64,000 nt of DNA from Chryseobacterium arthrosphaerae (GCF_001684965.1 NZ_MAYG01000001.1:1860001-1924000); one strand, 5' to 3'. Positions 17,932 through 26,788 are shown, counted from the first letter of the stretch. Made by a program: numbers and translations. Notes: a model not told the origin generated them from the letters alone.

Positions 17932-18402
17932 ATGAGGATTCTTTTTATAATAATCAATGCAATTCTGATAACATTAAACATCAGTTGTTTTCATCAAAAC
18001 AAAACAGAAAATAATGAAAAAAATTTAACTAAAACAAACCAACAAAATAAAATCGAAAAAATTCAACTAACAGAAATAACAAGAGGTATTAACCGAAATT
18101 CCATTTTAACACCTATATCAAAAATAGCAGTTTATAATGGAGATTCCACAAAATCTGCAATGCTTCCTTCCGAATGGAATAATATCGCCAGACAGGCAGA
18201 AGCTCTTGATCTTTCCAAGATATCAGATCTCCAGTCTCCTACTACCGGCAGATTTTCAGATCAGGCTTTATCCTCTACTTTTATAATCACTTCCGGAGGC
18301 ACAAGCTACACTTCTGCGACTTTTGATGCCGGCCGTCCTCCAAAAGAACTGGAAGCATTATACAACGCTATCGTTGGATCTAAAGGCAATCGGAAAAAGT
18401 AA
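17932..18402 (+). CDS. Small lipoprotein of unknown function
   Basis: 156 residues. The lipoprotein signal ends LNISC (Cys19), followed by a very Asn/Lys-rich linker (about 20-45) and a compact C-terminal domain: SKIAVYNGDSTKSAMLPSEW near 63 and FIITSGGTSYTSATFDAG near 122. The linker region is much more AT-rich than the domain, which fits an unconstrained spacer. I do not recognise the family. It is divergent from the protease gene and convergent with the ArsC-like gene across a shared terminator. Confidence 0.75.
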   Translation: MRILFIIINAILITLNISCFHQNKTENNEKNLTKTNQQNKIEKIQLTEITRGINRNSILTPISKIAVYNGDSTKSAMLPSEWNNIARQAEALDLSKISDLQSPTTGRFSDQALSSTFIITSGGTSYTSATFDAGRPPKELEALYNAIVGSKGNRKK

Positions 18403-18437
18403 CCTTAATACGAGTTAATCCTTATGGATTGTAAAAT

Positions 18438-18474
18438 AAAAGAGCCTGTTTTATCAATTAAAACAGGCTCTTTT
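18438..18474. terminator. Bidirectional terminator
   Basis: A perfect 15-bp stem (aaaagagcctgtttt with aaaacaggctctttt) and a 7-base loop, with A and T runs on both sides, between the convergent lipoprotein and ArsC-like genes. Confidence 0.9.
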
Positions 18475-18489
18475 ATTTATATTTAAATA

Positions 18490-18840
18490 CTATTTCTCAA
18501 TAAAGAATTTTACGTTTTCAATGGGTCTTCCCAACATTGCCACTGATCCTTTTACCAGAATAGGCCTTTGAATCAGGGAAGGATTTTCAGCCAGAATTTT
18601 AATCCATTCTTCTTCAGTATAATTCTTATCTGCATAGTTATCAATATACAGCTTATCCGTTTTACGGATGATATGGAAGACACTCTGGTTAAGTTTCTTC
18701 AAAACTGTTTTGATCTCAAGAATACTCAACGGATCTTCTATGATATTGATAATCTCAAAAGGAACACCGTTTTCATCCAGATATTCAAGAACGGCGTTTG
18801 ATTTTGAACAGTTTCCGTTATGTAAAACTTTTACTAACAT
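18490..18840 (-). CDS. ArsC/Spx-family thioredoxin-fold protein (arsenate reductase-like)
   Basis: 116 residues, the usual ArsC length. The N-terminus has HNGNCSKS with Cys11 in a CxxS pattern, as in glutaredoxin-coupled arsenate reductases and YfgD. The C-terminal half has NPSLIQRPILVKG, matching the substrate-binding arginine segment, and ends with the Gly-Arg-Pro/NVKFF motif of the family. It may reduce arsenate to arsenite using glutathione-like thiols. With no ars operon nearby, a housekeeping or unknown redox role is as likely. It lies 89 bases downstream of the deoxynucleoside kinase gene on the same strand. Confidence 0.85.
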   Translation of the reverse strand: MLVKVLHNGNCSKSNAVLEYLDENGVPFEIINIIEDPLSILEIKTVLKKLNQSVFHIIRKTDKLYIDNYADKNYTEEEWIKILAENPSLIQRPILVKGSVAMLGRPIENVKFFIEK

Positions 18841-18929
18841 CTTTAATCGTTTTAAAAAAAATTAAACTCGTCTACACAAATTTAATAAGAATTGGGTGGA
18901 GGCTGTCTTAATATTCTGATAAATATTTG

Positions 18930-19544
18930 TTAAAACAGTCCGTGCAGTTCTGCTTCAATCTTCTCAAGGATCAATCCGAAATCTTCAGGCTTTTCTACAA
19001 AGTCAAGATCATCAACTTCAATCACCAAAAGCTTCCCTTCTGTATAATTGGAAATCCATTTTTCATATTTCTGATTCAGCTTTGAAAGGTATTCAATACT
19101 GATGGAAGCTTCATACTCACGTCCTCTTTTGTAGATTTTCTTTACCAGATTGGGAACGTCAGATTTTAAATAAATCAACAGATCCGGAGCGGAAACAAAA
19201 GACTTCATCAGGTCAAAAAGTGATGAATAGTTATTGAAATCCCTGTCAGAAAGAAGATTCATATCATTCAGGTTTTCGGCAAAAATGTGTGCATCTTCAT
19301 AAATAGTACGGTCCTGAATAATATTTTTCCCGCTTTCCCTGATCTCTTTCACCTGGCGGAATCTGCTTCCCAGGAAGTACACCTGCAGTGCAAAACTCCA
19401 TTTGCTCATATCAGAATAAAAATCCTCGAGATAAGGATTATGATCTACATCCTCAAATTGTGCATCCCATCCGTAATGCTTGGAAAGCATGGTAGTCAAA
19501 GTTGTTTTTCCGGCTCCAATGTTTCCTGTAACTGCAATGTGCAT
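18930..19544 (-). CDS. Deoxynucleoside kinase
   Basis: 204 residues. The P-loop is GNIGAGKTT (7-15); next come FALQVYFLGSRFRQV, the catalytic-site DRTIYEDAHIFAENL in place of the usual ERS motif, and the LID arginines KRGREYE. This is the dCK/dGK-type family that phosphorylates deoxynucleosides for dNTP salvage in the cytoplasm. It is common in Flavobacteriia. The reading frame interrupted by TAG (19569-20522) lies directly upstream on the same strand, its extension ending 24 bases before this start. Confidence 0.9.
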   Translation of the reverse strand: MHIAVTGNIGAGKTTLTTMLSKHYGWDAQFEDVDHNPYLEDFYSDMSKWSFALQVYFLGSRFRQVKEIRESGKNIIQDRTIYEDAHIFAENLNDMNLLSDRDFNNYSSLFDLMKSFVSAPDLLIYLKSDVPNLVKKIYKRGREYEASISIEYLSKLNQKYEKWISNYTEGKLLVIEVDDLDFVEKPEDFGLILEKIEAELHGLF

Positions 19545-19568
19545 ATTCTTTTTCCTTGTATTTACTGA

Positions 19569-19739
19569 TTAGTTGATAAGCTTTTCTATACCGGCAGCTT
19601 CCACTGCTGAAACATCTCCGATCAATTTTTCTAAAGTATTGTCTGAAGATTTTTCTCCTGCCTCTTCTCCACTTGTCTTTTCTTCAGGTTTTTCCGAAGA
19701 TGGTTTTGCAGATTCAGGCTGAGTTTCCAGTTGTTTTTG
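19569..19739 (-). other. In-frame C-terminal extension beyond a TAG stop
   Basis: Directly after the TAG at 19740-19742 the same frame stays open for 56 more codons to a TAA at 19569. It encodes a hydrophilic Glu/Lys/Ser-rich linker (QKQLETQPESAKPSSEK ...) and a compact ending, LEKLIGDVSAVEAAGIEKLI. The composition looks like real protein, and one substitution (CAG to TAG) would join it to the upstream gene. Confidence 0.6.
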
Positions 19740-20522
19740 CTATCTGGCTTTTTTTACTTTTTCAAGGCTGTAAAGATAGAGTTTGTTCCCCTTGATTTCA
19801 AAATAAGAGAGGATGTTTTTATCCACAATTTGCGCATCCTGATCATCAAAAATGGTCACTAATCCTTTTTCGGGAACATATTGGGAAATGGTATTATTGG
19901 TAACCACCAGGATATTGTCATTTTCTCTTCTGAATCTTTTCCCGTTATCAATGGGGGCTTCAAACAGCTTTTCAAACTTCAGACTGTAGATTCTGATATG
20001 CTTTCTCGTGAGAATATAGACTTTACCTTCATACACAAGCAAATCCATAAGATCTTCAAAACTGATATCAAACGGATAAGAGTTGATGGTAGTATCATTC
20101 CTGAAATTGTACTGGATCAGGCGTTTTGTACTGTCATCCAACAGCCACAGCTGCTGCAGGTCTTCAGCATAAGCCATTCTGATAAAACCGAATTTCTGTT
20201 TAAAATCAATCCGCTGGATTTCATTCATATTCTGGTCTACAAATTTCATTTCCTGTGCATTTTCTGAAAACAAAGGAACATTCAGTGGATTTTGTACGGT
20301 CTGTACTTTAAAGGGAACCGTAAGCATCATTTTCCCGATCTGTTTTCCCAGAGAGTCGTATTTGGTGAGACTGAAATCTTTATTTTTATAGATATACAGA
20401 TTCCCGTAATCATCGGCAAGCATATCTTTAGCCTCTTTGAGCTTCAAGGTATCCAAAGGGAGCATATTCTGTCCGAAGGCGGTACAGAAAAGGAAAAGAA
20501 ATATTATGTTTAAAAACTTCAC
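19740..20522 (-). CDS. Exported beta-propeller-like protein, probably cut short by TAG
   Basis: 260 residues as read, from a GTG start at 20522 (GTG AAG TTT TTA). The signal peptide is MKFLNIIFLFLFCTAFGQ. The body has short beta repeats of the form GNLYIYKNKDFSLTKYD, QQLWLLDDSTKRLIQYNF and GKVYILTRKHIRIYSL, which suggest a propeller-like fold; no named family is recognised. The frame ends KKAR-TAG but continues in frame for 56 codons, so the true product is probably about 317 residues. The GTG overlaps the TGA of a small upstream frame (GTGA), suggesting coupled translation. It lies directly upstream of the deoxynucleoside kinase gene. Confidence 0.7.
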   Translation of the reverse strand: MKFLNIIFLFLFCTAFGQNMLPLDTLKLKEAKDMLADDYGNLYIYKNKDFSLTKYDSLGKQIGKMMLTVPFKVQTVQNPLNVPLFSENAQEMKFVDQNMNEIQRIDFKQKFGFIRMAYAEDLQQLWLLDDSTKRLIQYNFRNDTTINSYPFDISFEDLMDLLVYEGKVYILTRKHIRIYSLKFEKLFEAPIDNGKRFRRENDNILVVTNNTISQYVPEKGLVTIFDDQDAQIVDKNILSYFEIKGNKLYLYSLEKVKKAR

Positions 20523-20684
20523 TCTGCTTTTTTAATGTGGTCAATATACTGAAAAATAATTTCATCCAAAAGACCGTCAAAGTTAATGCAATTATCTATA
20601 CTATCAATCAGTACAGAACCTACCAGACGCTCCTCAGCCAACAGTATTTTTTAGAAATACACTCATTTCCCAAAAAGGTACCAT
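20519..20684 (-). pseudogene. Small frameshifted reading frame upstream of 19740-20522
   Basis: A start MVPFWEMSVFLK (ATG at 20684) runs out of frame at an A6 run (20646-20651). The other frame then continues ILLAEERLVGSVLIDSIDN to HIKKAE and a TGA at 20519, which overlaps the GTG start of the next gene. One extra A in the run would explain the break. The product would be about 54 residues, acidic and helical. No family is recognised. Support comes from the coupled GTGA junction and protein-like composition; it could still be chance. Confidence 0.35.
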
Positions 20685-20700
20685 TTATATCCTTATAAAA

Positions 20701-20723
20701 ATAGCGCTCCTAAGGAACGCTAT
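20701..20723 (-). terminator. Terminator of the glutaminyl cyclase gene
   Basis: A 10-bp stem with one mismatch (atagcgctcc with ggaacgctat) and a 3-base loop, followed on the minus strand by TTTTATAAGG. Confidence 0.75.
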
Positions 20724-20750
20724 CATTTATCTGTAAGTCATTTTTTTACT

Positions 20751-21773
20751 TTATTTGATCTGAACTTCATAGATCTTCGGCCAGTTTTTACCGGTTACCA
20801 GCATATTTTCTCCTTTGAAGGCAATTCCGTTCAGTACATCATCACTTCCTTTGGTATTTTGTCTGGCAATTTCTGTGAAATCAAATGTTCCTACGACTTC
20901 TCCGTTAGCAGGATTTATCTTTAAAATGATTGGTTTCTGCCATACATTGGCATAGATAAAGCCATTGTGATACTCCAGCTCGTTCAACTGATCATAAGCC
21001 TGTGTACTTCCTGCAACGGCAATGTATTTGATCACTTTTGAAGGCTCGTTAGGATCAAGGAAATACAAAAGTTTACTTCCATCAGAAGCGATCAGGTTCT
21101 TTCCGTCATACGTCAATCCCCATCCTTCCCCCAAAACATTAGGGTAAGCAAATTCAGAAATGAGCTTTAAAGAATTTTTATCATAGATATATCCTTTTTT
21201 GCTCTGCCATGTCAGCTGGTATACTTTATCCCCAATAATTGTACTTCCTTCTGAGAAATCTTCCGGGGCCTGTTTGGTAGAAGCTAACGGTGTTGTAGTT
21301 CCCAGGGTATATTTCAGGATCTGGGAAGAACCGTTCTGGCCATCACTTTCATAAATGGTATTTCCTTCGATCTGGAACCCCTGTACAAAGTTTTTAGGAT
21401 CATGAGGATATTCTGCCACGATCTGGTAAGCAATATTTTTTTCAGGATTTTTTGCAAATACATTGATGGTAGCATCCTGATTCAATACTTCTCCACCTTT
21501 TGTTTTGATATTAAAAGTAACGGCATTATCCCCTAATGTAAAAAACTTGGGATCAACCGTTAAATCTTTTGTTTCTTTATCTCCGAAGCTAATGGTTACG
21601 CTTTCTGCATTTTCCGTCACTTCTTTCGGAAGCTCCAGCTTATCACCGAAGTGGTATCCTTTTGCTTCCATTGACGTATTATACGTATTTAATGTATCAA
21701 GAATTTCTTTATTCTTGTTACAAGATGCCAGTAATAAAATCGCTGCGAAACCCGCTATTATATTTTTTTTCAT
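20751..21773 (-). CDS. Glutaminyl-peptide cyclotransferase (glutamine cyclotransferase family) lipoprotein
   Basis: 340 residues. Lipobox LLASC (Cys18). An N-terminal Ig-like segment (about 25-110) is followed by the glutamine cyclotransferase beta-propeller (PF05096): VAEYPHDPKNFVQGFQIEGN near 119, YESDGQNGSSQILKY, LGEGWGLTYDGKNLIASDGS, and VLNGIAFKGENMLVTGKNWP at the end. These enzymes turn N-terminal glutamine into pyroglutamate on secreted proteins. In Bacteroidota this matches signal-peptide cleavage before Gln, which is frequent in this window (SAQ, NAQ and FAQ ends). The lipid anchor places it in the periplasm. Confidence 0.92.
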   Translation of the reverse strand: MKKNIIAGFAAILLLASCNKNKEILDTLNTYNTSMEAKGYHFGDKLELPKEVTENAESVTISFGDKETKDLTVDPKFFTLGDNAVTFNIKTKGGEVLNQDATINVFAKNPEKNIAYQIVAEYPHDPKNFVQGFQIEGNTIYESDGQNGSSQILKYTLGTTTPLASTKQAPEDFSEGSTIIGDKVYQLTWQSKKGYIYDKNSLKLISEFAYPNVLGEGWGLTYDGKNLIASDGSKLLYFLDPNEPSKVIKYIAVAGSTQAYDQLNELEYHNGFIYANVWQKPIILKINPANGEVVGTFDFTEIARQNTKGSDDVLNGIAFKGENMLVTGKNWPKIYEVQIK

Positions 21774-21808
21774 TGACTTTCTAAATATTTCCCCAAAAAT
21801 AGCAAATT

Positions 21809-22192
21809 TTATTCCGTATTGCCAATATTATCGGTTGGTTCACCAAATTGAAGGATATAACCGTTGTTATCATAGATTCCAAACTCCCTCATTCCCCATT
21901 CAAAAGTTTCAATTTCATAACAGATTCTGGCCTTTGTTTTAAGGTCTTCCCAAAGTTCATCCACTTTATTGACATTAAAATAAAATGATCCGCTAAAGCC
22001 AATACCGGCAGTTTTTTCGTGTTCGTTTGGCTGGGAAAGCATGATATAGATCTCATCTTTGCGGAGGGAAGCCCACTGCCAGTCATCGTTTCTGCCCATC
22101 AGGGTAAAACCGAGGACACGCATATAAAAGCCTATCGTATCATCAAGATTCTCAGTCCAGAGAATCGGCCGGAGTCCTGTAAACTGTATCAT
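21809..22192 (-). CDS. VOC-family (glyoxalase/bleomycin-resistance fold) protein
   Basis: 127 residues with the VOC pattern: IQFTGLRPILWTENLDDTIG, FYMRVLGFTLMGRNDDWQW, GFSGSFYFNVNKVDELWEDL, and a C-terminal EFGIYDNNGYILQFGE with the glutamate usually used for metal binding. VOC proteins bind a metal and act as dioxygenases, isomerases or drug-binding proteins; this one cannot be assigned further. Its start overlaps the stop of the acetyltransferase gene by four bases (ATGA), so it is the last gene of a three-gene operon. Confidence 0.85.
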   Translation of the reverse strand: MIQFTGLRPILWTENLDDTIGFYMRVLGFTLMGRNDDWQWASLRKDEIYIMLSQPNEHEKTAGIGFSGSFYFNVNKVDELWEDLKTKARICYEIETFEWGMREFGIYDNNGYILQFGEPTDNIGNTE

Positions 22193-22698
22193 GATTCCTG
22201 TAGTTCAAAAGTTTTTTTATCGATTTTCATATTAAGGGAAACCCATGTTTCCTGATCAATCACCGCTTCTTTCCTTATGTCCGGATCAATGGCAAAACCT
22301 GCTTTTTTATAGCATTCAATAGCTCCGGTATTCCAGTCGTATACATTCAGCTCCGCTGTTTTTCTGTCAAAATGACTGAAGCCGTATTTCAGGAGTTCTT
22401 TCATTACTTTTTTTCCATATCCTTTTCCCCTGTTGTTTTCATCCCAGATCAGAATTCTTCCCAGCAGAAATGTCTCTTCTTTCAAAAAGATCTGAGCGTG
22501 TCCTATTACAGTATGATCAGTCTGCTCCACTATTCTGAACAATGTTCTGTTTGGATCATGTAAATCTTCTTCCAGCTGGTCAGCGGTAAGAGGAAACTGA
22601 TACATGGGACCGGCAAACTGCAGCAGCATTCTTTCATCTGTTATTTTTGAGATCAGTACCTCAGCATCATCAAGGGTAAAAGGCTGTAATTTGATCAT
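22189..22698 (-). CDS. GNAT-family N-acetyltransferase
   Basis: 169 residues. The acetyl-CoA-binding motif is ENNRGKGYGKKVMKELLKYG, and the C-terminal ELNVYDWNTGAIECYKKAGF is the standard GNAT motif B. The N-terminal LQPFTLDDAEVLISKITDER fits RimJ/RimL-type enzymes. It transfers an acetyl group to an unknown amine. It overlaps both neighbours by four bases (ATGA on each side), so it is tightly coupled in the SRPBCC-GNAT-VOC operon, a set often associated with small-molecule detoxification. Confidence 0.87.
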   Translation of the reverse strand: MIKLQPFTLDDAEVLISKITDERMLLQFAGPMYQFPLTADQLEEDLHDPNRTLFRIVEQTDHTVIGHAQIFLKEETFLLGRILIWDENNRGKGYGKKVMKELLKYGFSHFDRKTAELNVYDWNTGAIECYKKAGFAIDPDIRKEAVIDQETWVSLNMKIDKKTFELQES

Positions 22699-23129
22699 AA
22701 GCTGTTTTTTTCTGAGTATTCCTTTAAACTTTGCCCAATAATGGCATTCCAGCCTCCGGTAAAACTTTCTCTGGAGAAACTGTCACCGAGACCACTGAAG
22801 TTTTCGATTCCTTCATGGGTAAATTTTACTACTGTAGCATCATCCTGCGGTAAAAGTTCCCATGTTACCATTGTTTTCTGATCTGAAAAGTCAGGATAAG
22901 ACCAGGTATGTTTCAATTTCTGAAGAGGAACAATTTCTATGATCACGCACTGATGGTGGAATTTATTTTCTCCGCCAGGCTCATAGAAATTAAACTGTTT
23001 TCCGACTTCAGGTTCAAAATCCGGAATATCGAAATACCAGAGTTTCATTTCAGTTTTATCAGTCAATGCCTTCCAGATCTTTTCAACCGGAGCATTTATT
23101 TTGTATTGAACGGTGATTGGTGTATTCAT
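22695..23129 (-). CDS. SRPBCC (AHSA1-type) domain protein
   Basis: 144 residues. ITVQYKINAPVEKIWKALTD at the N-terminus, GKQFNFYEPGG, HTWSYPDFSDQKTMVTWEL, and the C-terminal SFSRESFTGGWNAIIGQSL are typical of the START/AHSA1-like hydrophobic-cavity fold. Such proteins bind small hydrophobic ligands; the ligand is unknown. First gene of a three-gene operon with the acetyltransferase and the VOC protein. The start is the ATG at 23129, with about 180 non-coding bases upstream. Confidence 0.87.
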   Translation of the reverse strand: MNTPITVQYKINAPVEKIWKALTDKTEMKLWYFDIPDFEPEVGKQFNFYEPGGENKFHHQCVIIEIVPLQKLKHTWSYPDFSDQKTMVTWELLPQDDATVVKFTHEGIENFSGLGDSFSRESFTGGWNAIIGQSLKEYSEKNSL

Positions 23130-23311
23130 ATTGTTACAATTTTACCAGGATACCGGATTATTTTTATAAGCAAAAAAGCCACAAAAGTTTTTAAGCATTT
23201 TCGTTATTCAAGTTTAAATCCTGCTGAATGCAAGTTAGCTTTAATCTTAAACTTAGCCTAAATTCTTTTATGACTTTTGTCGCTGACTTTTACTTTATGT
23301 CAAATTTCTTA

Positions 23312-24925
23312 TTATCCGTGGGAGAATCCGGTGATTTTTGCCTCATCAAAATCCAGCTGCATTTCAATGGTCCGCATCACATGGTCATCAAATATTTTCT
23401 CCCGTTTCATTCTGTGCAGCTCGTTTCTCTGGGCCTGGATGATCTGACGCAATACATCTTTATTTTCATTGATCGCTGTCACATAATCTCCTGTAGAAGC
23501 CATACATTGGGCCTTATCTGCCATCAGCATCATTTCATTTTCCAGCTTATGTTTCTGATGACGTACCAGACTGTTGCTTACAGCCAGCTCAGAAAAATCA
23601 TTTTCAAGTTTGTGTAAAGCTGTCTCTTTCAACTTACGCATCAGGATTACTTCCTGTTTTTCTTCCGGCAGTTCACTTCCAGCATCCTGTATTTTTAACA
23701 GTTTAAGAATTGGACTCAGCAGTAATCCCTGCCCTACCAACGTGATCAGTATAATAACGAAAGTTACAAATAAAATGATATTTCTGTGTGGAAATGCTTC
23801 TCCATTGGGAAGAAATGCAGGTATAGACAAAGCTGCCGCCAGGGATACAACACCTCTCATCGCAGCAAAACTGATGATGAACGGTTCCCGCCAATCCGGT
23901 TTGGGAACTTTTAACCTCAGTTCTTTGGAGCAAACCCTTGGGAAATACATCAGGGCATAGCTGTACAAAATTCTTGTCGCAATGATGGCTCCTCCAATCA
24001 CTACACTATAAAATATCCCGTCAGAAATGGTGTATTCCTGCATCCCTTCAACAACGATAGGAAGTTCCAGCCCGATAAGGATAAAGATAATGGTATTCAT
24101 CAGGAATATTAATACGCTCCAGACATTTCCCGACTGAATCCTCGATGTATGGCTCAGATAACAGTGTGAATTATAAGACATCAGCAATCCGCCCGATACT
24201 ACCGCCAATACTCCTGAAAAATGGAAATGCTCTGCTCCCACATACATGATGTAAGGAACAATAAGTGTAATAATGGTATCGATATTGGAGTTTGTAGGAA
24301 TGATTTTCAGTAGTGCTCCAAACAGGAAACCTACAGCTACTCCTACAGCAATTCCTCCAATCGCCATAGTGAAGAAGTCCTGAACAGCATCTCTCCAGAT
24401 AAACTGTCCGGAAATCACCGCTGCCAGAGCAAATTTAAAGACAATCAAACTGGATGCGTCGTTAATAAGGCTCTCTCCTTCCAAAATATTGGTAATCTTT
24501 TTAGGAATTTTCATATGCTTCAATACCGAAGTGGCTGCTACCGCATCAGGCGGGGAATTGACACCTCCCAACAGGAATCCCATCGCCAGAGTAAGACCCG
24601 GAATAATGGAAGATGAAAGATAGGCAACCACTATTGAGGTGAGAAATACCAGCCCGAAAGCCATAGAAAAAATCTGTTTTCTCCATTTATGAAAATCCTG
24701 CCAGGACGTAAACCATGCCGCTTCAAACAAAATAGGCGGCAGGAAGATAAGAAATACCAGATCAGGCTCTATTTCCACCCGTGGCATTCCCGGAATAAAG
24801 CTGATGAGCAATCCGGCAATCACAAGAAAGATCGGATAAGCTACCTTCAGCTTCTGCCCGATCATTACTAATATCATTACAGACAGTAATACTACAATGG
24901 ATATTATAACATAGCTGTGAATCAT
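23312..24925 (-). CDS. Na+/H+ antiporter, CPA1 family
   Basis: 537 residues. About twelve membrane segments occupy residues 1-400. The ion-binding motifs are FLLGGVNSPPDAVAATSVLK (near 117) and EGESLINDASSLIVFKFAL (near 148), with the conserved aspartates of CPA1 (NhaP/YjcE) exchangers. A cytoplasmic tail of about 120 residues, charged and predicted helical (LENDFSELAVSNSLVRHQKH), follows. It exchanges Na+ or K+ for H+ across the inner membrane for pH and salt balance. The next gene on the same strand is a bestrophin-type channel, but more than 100 bases separate them. Confidence 0.92.
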   Translation of the reverse strand: MIHSYVIISIVVLLSVMILVMIGQKLKVAYPIFLVIAGLLISFIPGMPRVEIEPDLVFLIFLPPILFEAAWFTSWQDFHKWRKQIFSMAFGLVFLTSIVVAYLSSSIIPGLTLAMGFLLGGVNSPPDAVAATSVLKHMKIPKKITNILEGESLINDASSLIVFKFALAAVISGQFIWRDAVQDFFTMAIGGIAVGVAVGFLFGALLKIIPTNSNIDTIITLIVPYIMYVGAEHFHFSGVLAVVSGGLLMSYNSHCYLSHTSRIQSGNVWSVLIFLMNTIIFILIGLELPIVVEGMQEYTISDGIFYSVVIGGAIIATRILYSYALMYFPRVCSKELRLKVPKPDWREPFIISFAAMRGVVSLAAALSIPAFLPNGEAFPHRNIILFVTFVIILITLVGQGLLLSPILKLLKIQDAGSELPEEKQEVILMRKLKETALHKLENDFSELAVSNSLVRHQKHKLENEMMLMADKAQCMASTGDYVTAINENKDVLRQIIQAQRNELHRMKREKIFDDHVMRTIEMQLDFDEAKITGFSHG

Positions 24926-25030
24926 TTTGATTAAGTTTTTTTAAGTATTATTTTTTTATTATTGAGATTGAAAGATCTTTTAAAACCTTATCAGCTCTGA
25001 GGTTCATAAAGTTTTTCGCCTCTCAGTTCA

Positions 25031-26035
25031 TTACAGCACAATATTATTCTTCGGGCCGATCGCCGGAGGAAGATCAGATTCATCCAGCATATCCCTCATA
25101 TCGATTTCGATGGTACGGCTGATCTGGGTGATGGGAACATCATTGGGACTCCCTTCAAACGGATTTACTGAAGCTTCACCTACACTGTCCAGCGTATGAA
25201 AGCACCATGTCACCAACAGAGAAAAGGGAATATTGAACCATAACGTCCAGCCTTCTACCATGGTACCGTCTCCCAGCTTAGCAAATTCTTTTAACAATCC
25301 AAAAGGGACAAAAACAATGAATAAAAGCAAAAGATAAGTAGTGATCGACGAAAAGTTTCTCGGATAAGGAAAATTTTTAATTCTTTCCGCTTTTCCCTGG
25401 CTGTCTGTAAATTTTACCAGCTGCTGATTGATCTGCGTCCACTGGAAATCATTGATTTCTCCTTTTTCATAGGCTTCAGACAATTCTTTACTCTGGCTGG
25501 CCATCAGCTGTGTTGCCCGGTTCTTTTTGCTCAAAATATACTGAAGTTCACTTGCCGGAAGGTACTGCTTCAGTTCTTCATCCAGTTTGGAAAGCCTTTC
25601 CGGAATGTCATATTTTTTTGCATATTCATCAAACTGGGAAGTTCCCATATTTTCCCATGCTCTCGGTTCCCTGAGCTGAAATCTAAGAGCGGTAAGCCAT
25701 GCATAATGACGCAGAAACATTTCTTTTACTTTAGCCGGATCTTTTGAAACCAGGGCATCCCTCAGGATATAACCGAAACTCCGGCTGTCATTAATGATGG
25801 CTCCATAGATTTGTCTTGCCTCCCATAATCTGCTGTAGCTTGCATTATTTTTAAATCCTACGATAAAGGCTACTGCGGTTCCCATAATGGCAATGGGCTG
25901 CCACGGAACGGATAAGAACGTCCATCCTAAGAAGTATAAAACTGTAGGAATAGCAGACAAAACGGTCAGGGCATAAATGCTTCGTCTTGTCCATGTGGCA
26001 AATTCAAGTGCTCCGAATCTTTTTCCTGAATGCAT
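25031..26035 (-). CDS. Bestrophin-family ion channel (UPF0187/YneE-like)
   Basis: 334 residues. The N-terminus has GALEFATWTRRSIYALTVLS and a first membrane pair. Then comes IAIMGTAVAFIVGFKNNASY with SRLWEARQIYGAIINDSRSF, the signature of bacterial bestrophins. A long helical cytoplasmic part and a C-terminal membrane pair follow (TYLLLLFIVFVPFGLL, LWFNIPFSLLVTWCFHTLDS), ending in a NPFEGSPNDVPI segment shared with the family. Bacterial members form pentameric channels, cation- or anion-selective depending on neck residues. It lies between a Na+/H+ antiporter and a DUF2490 outer-membrane protein on the same strand. Confidence 0.9.
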   Translation of the reverse strand: MHSGKRFGALEFATWTRRSIYALTVLSAIPTVLYFLGWTFLSVPWQPIAIMGTAVAFIVGFKNNASYSRLWEARQIYGAIINDSRSFGYILRDALVSKDPAKVKEMFLRHYAWLTALRFQLREPRAWENMGTSQFDEYAKKYDIPERLSKLDEELKQYLPASELQYILSKKNRATQLMASQSKELSEAYEKGEINDFQWTQINQQLVKFTDSQGKAERIKNFPYPRNFSSITTYLLLLFIVFVPFGLLKEFAKLGDGTMVEGWTLWFNIPFSLLVTWCFHTLDSVGEASVNPFEGSPNDVPITQISRTIEIDMRDMLDESDLPPAIGPKNNIVL

Positions 26036-26110
26036 ATGTGTTTATTTTTATTAGTTAATGATCATTTATTTTTCAGATATTTTTTTCATCAGCATTCAGC
26101 ATCATTTTCA

Positions 26111-26788
26111 TTAGTTTTTGGTAAACGGGATATTGTTATAAAACCCGATCTGAATCTGTCCCCGGTTTTTGTTTTCCTGAAGCTGGTTCATATATCCGGC
26201 TTCTATCCTCATATTCTTGTTGATGACATAGCCTAAAGCTCCGTATACCCTGTTTCTGTCGAAAACCGGACTGTTAAAATGTAAAAAGATTTCGTTATAA
26301 ACGGATGCATAGAGTGTTTTGGGCAGCATTTCTTTCTGAGTGATCGGAATATTCACTCCCAGCATATAACGGAATCTCATTCTGAAATCATCTTCCAGGA
26401 AACGTTCTTCCAGGCGGTAACGATGCTGAAGATTAAAACGGCCGAACTTCTGTTTGGTAATAAACTGCTGGAAAATTCTGTGCTCAATATTCTCTTTTTT
26501 TTCTCCGTTTACATAAGGCTGGCTCAGAATGAAACCATATCCCAATAAAACGTTATTATTGTTTTCGGTCAGGTCATATCCTATCCCCGTACGGATTAAA
26601 AGCTGTTCCAGATCTCCGATCGCATCAAAGTTCCGGTACTGGATTTCATTATGCCAGTTTAGCTTCTTACTGATCTTATTATTTCCAAAGTACATATACC
26701 AGGCTCCCAGATCATTTTTTTGTGCAAACGCCAATATGGACCCAAATCCTAATACCGTAACAGCCAGCTTCGTAAAAATCTTTCTCAT
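26111..26788 (-). CDS. DUF2490 outer-membrane beta-barrel protein
   Basis: 225 residues. A signal peptide ends LAFAQ (about residue 23). The mature part is DUF2490: KNDLGAWYMYFGNNKISKKL, WHNEIQYRNFDAIGDLEQLL, and RFNLQHRYRLEERFLEDDFR, followed by alternating beta strands to FYNNIPFTKN. The pattern suggests a small outer-membrane barrel. Function in the family is unknown. It could share a transcript with the bestrophin gene 75 bases downstream. Confidence 0.87.
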   Translation of the reverse strand: MRKIFTKLAVTVLGFGSILAFAQKNDLGAWYMYFGNNKISKKLNWHNEIQYRNFDAIGDLEQLLIRTGIGYDLTENNNNVLLGYGFILSQPYVNGEKKENIEHRIFQQFITKQKFGRFNLQHRYRLEERFLEDDFRMRFRYMLGVNIPITQKEMLPKTLYASVYNEIFLHFNSPVFDRNRVYGALGYVINKNMRIEAGYMNQLQENKNRGQIQIGFYNNIPFTKN

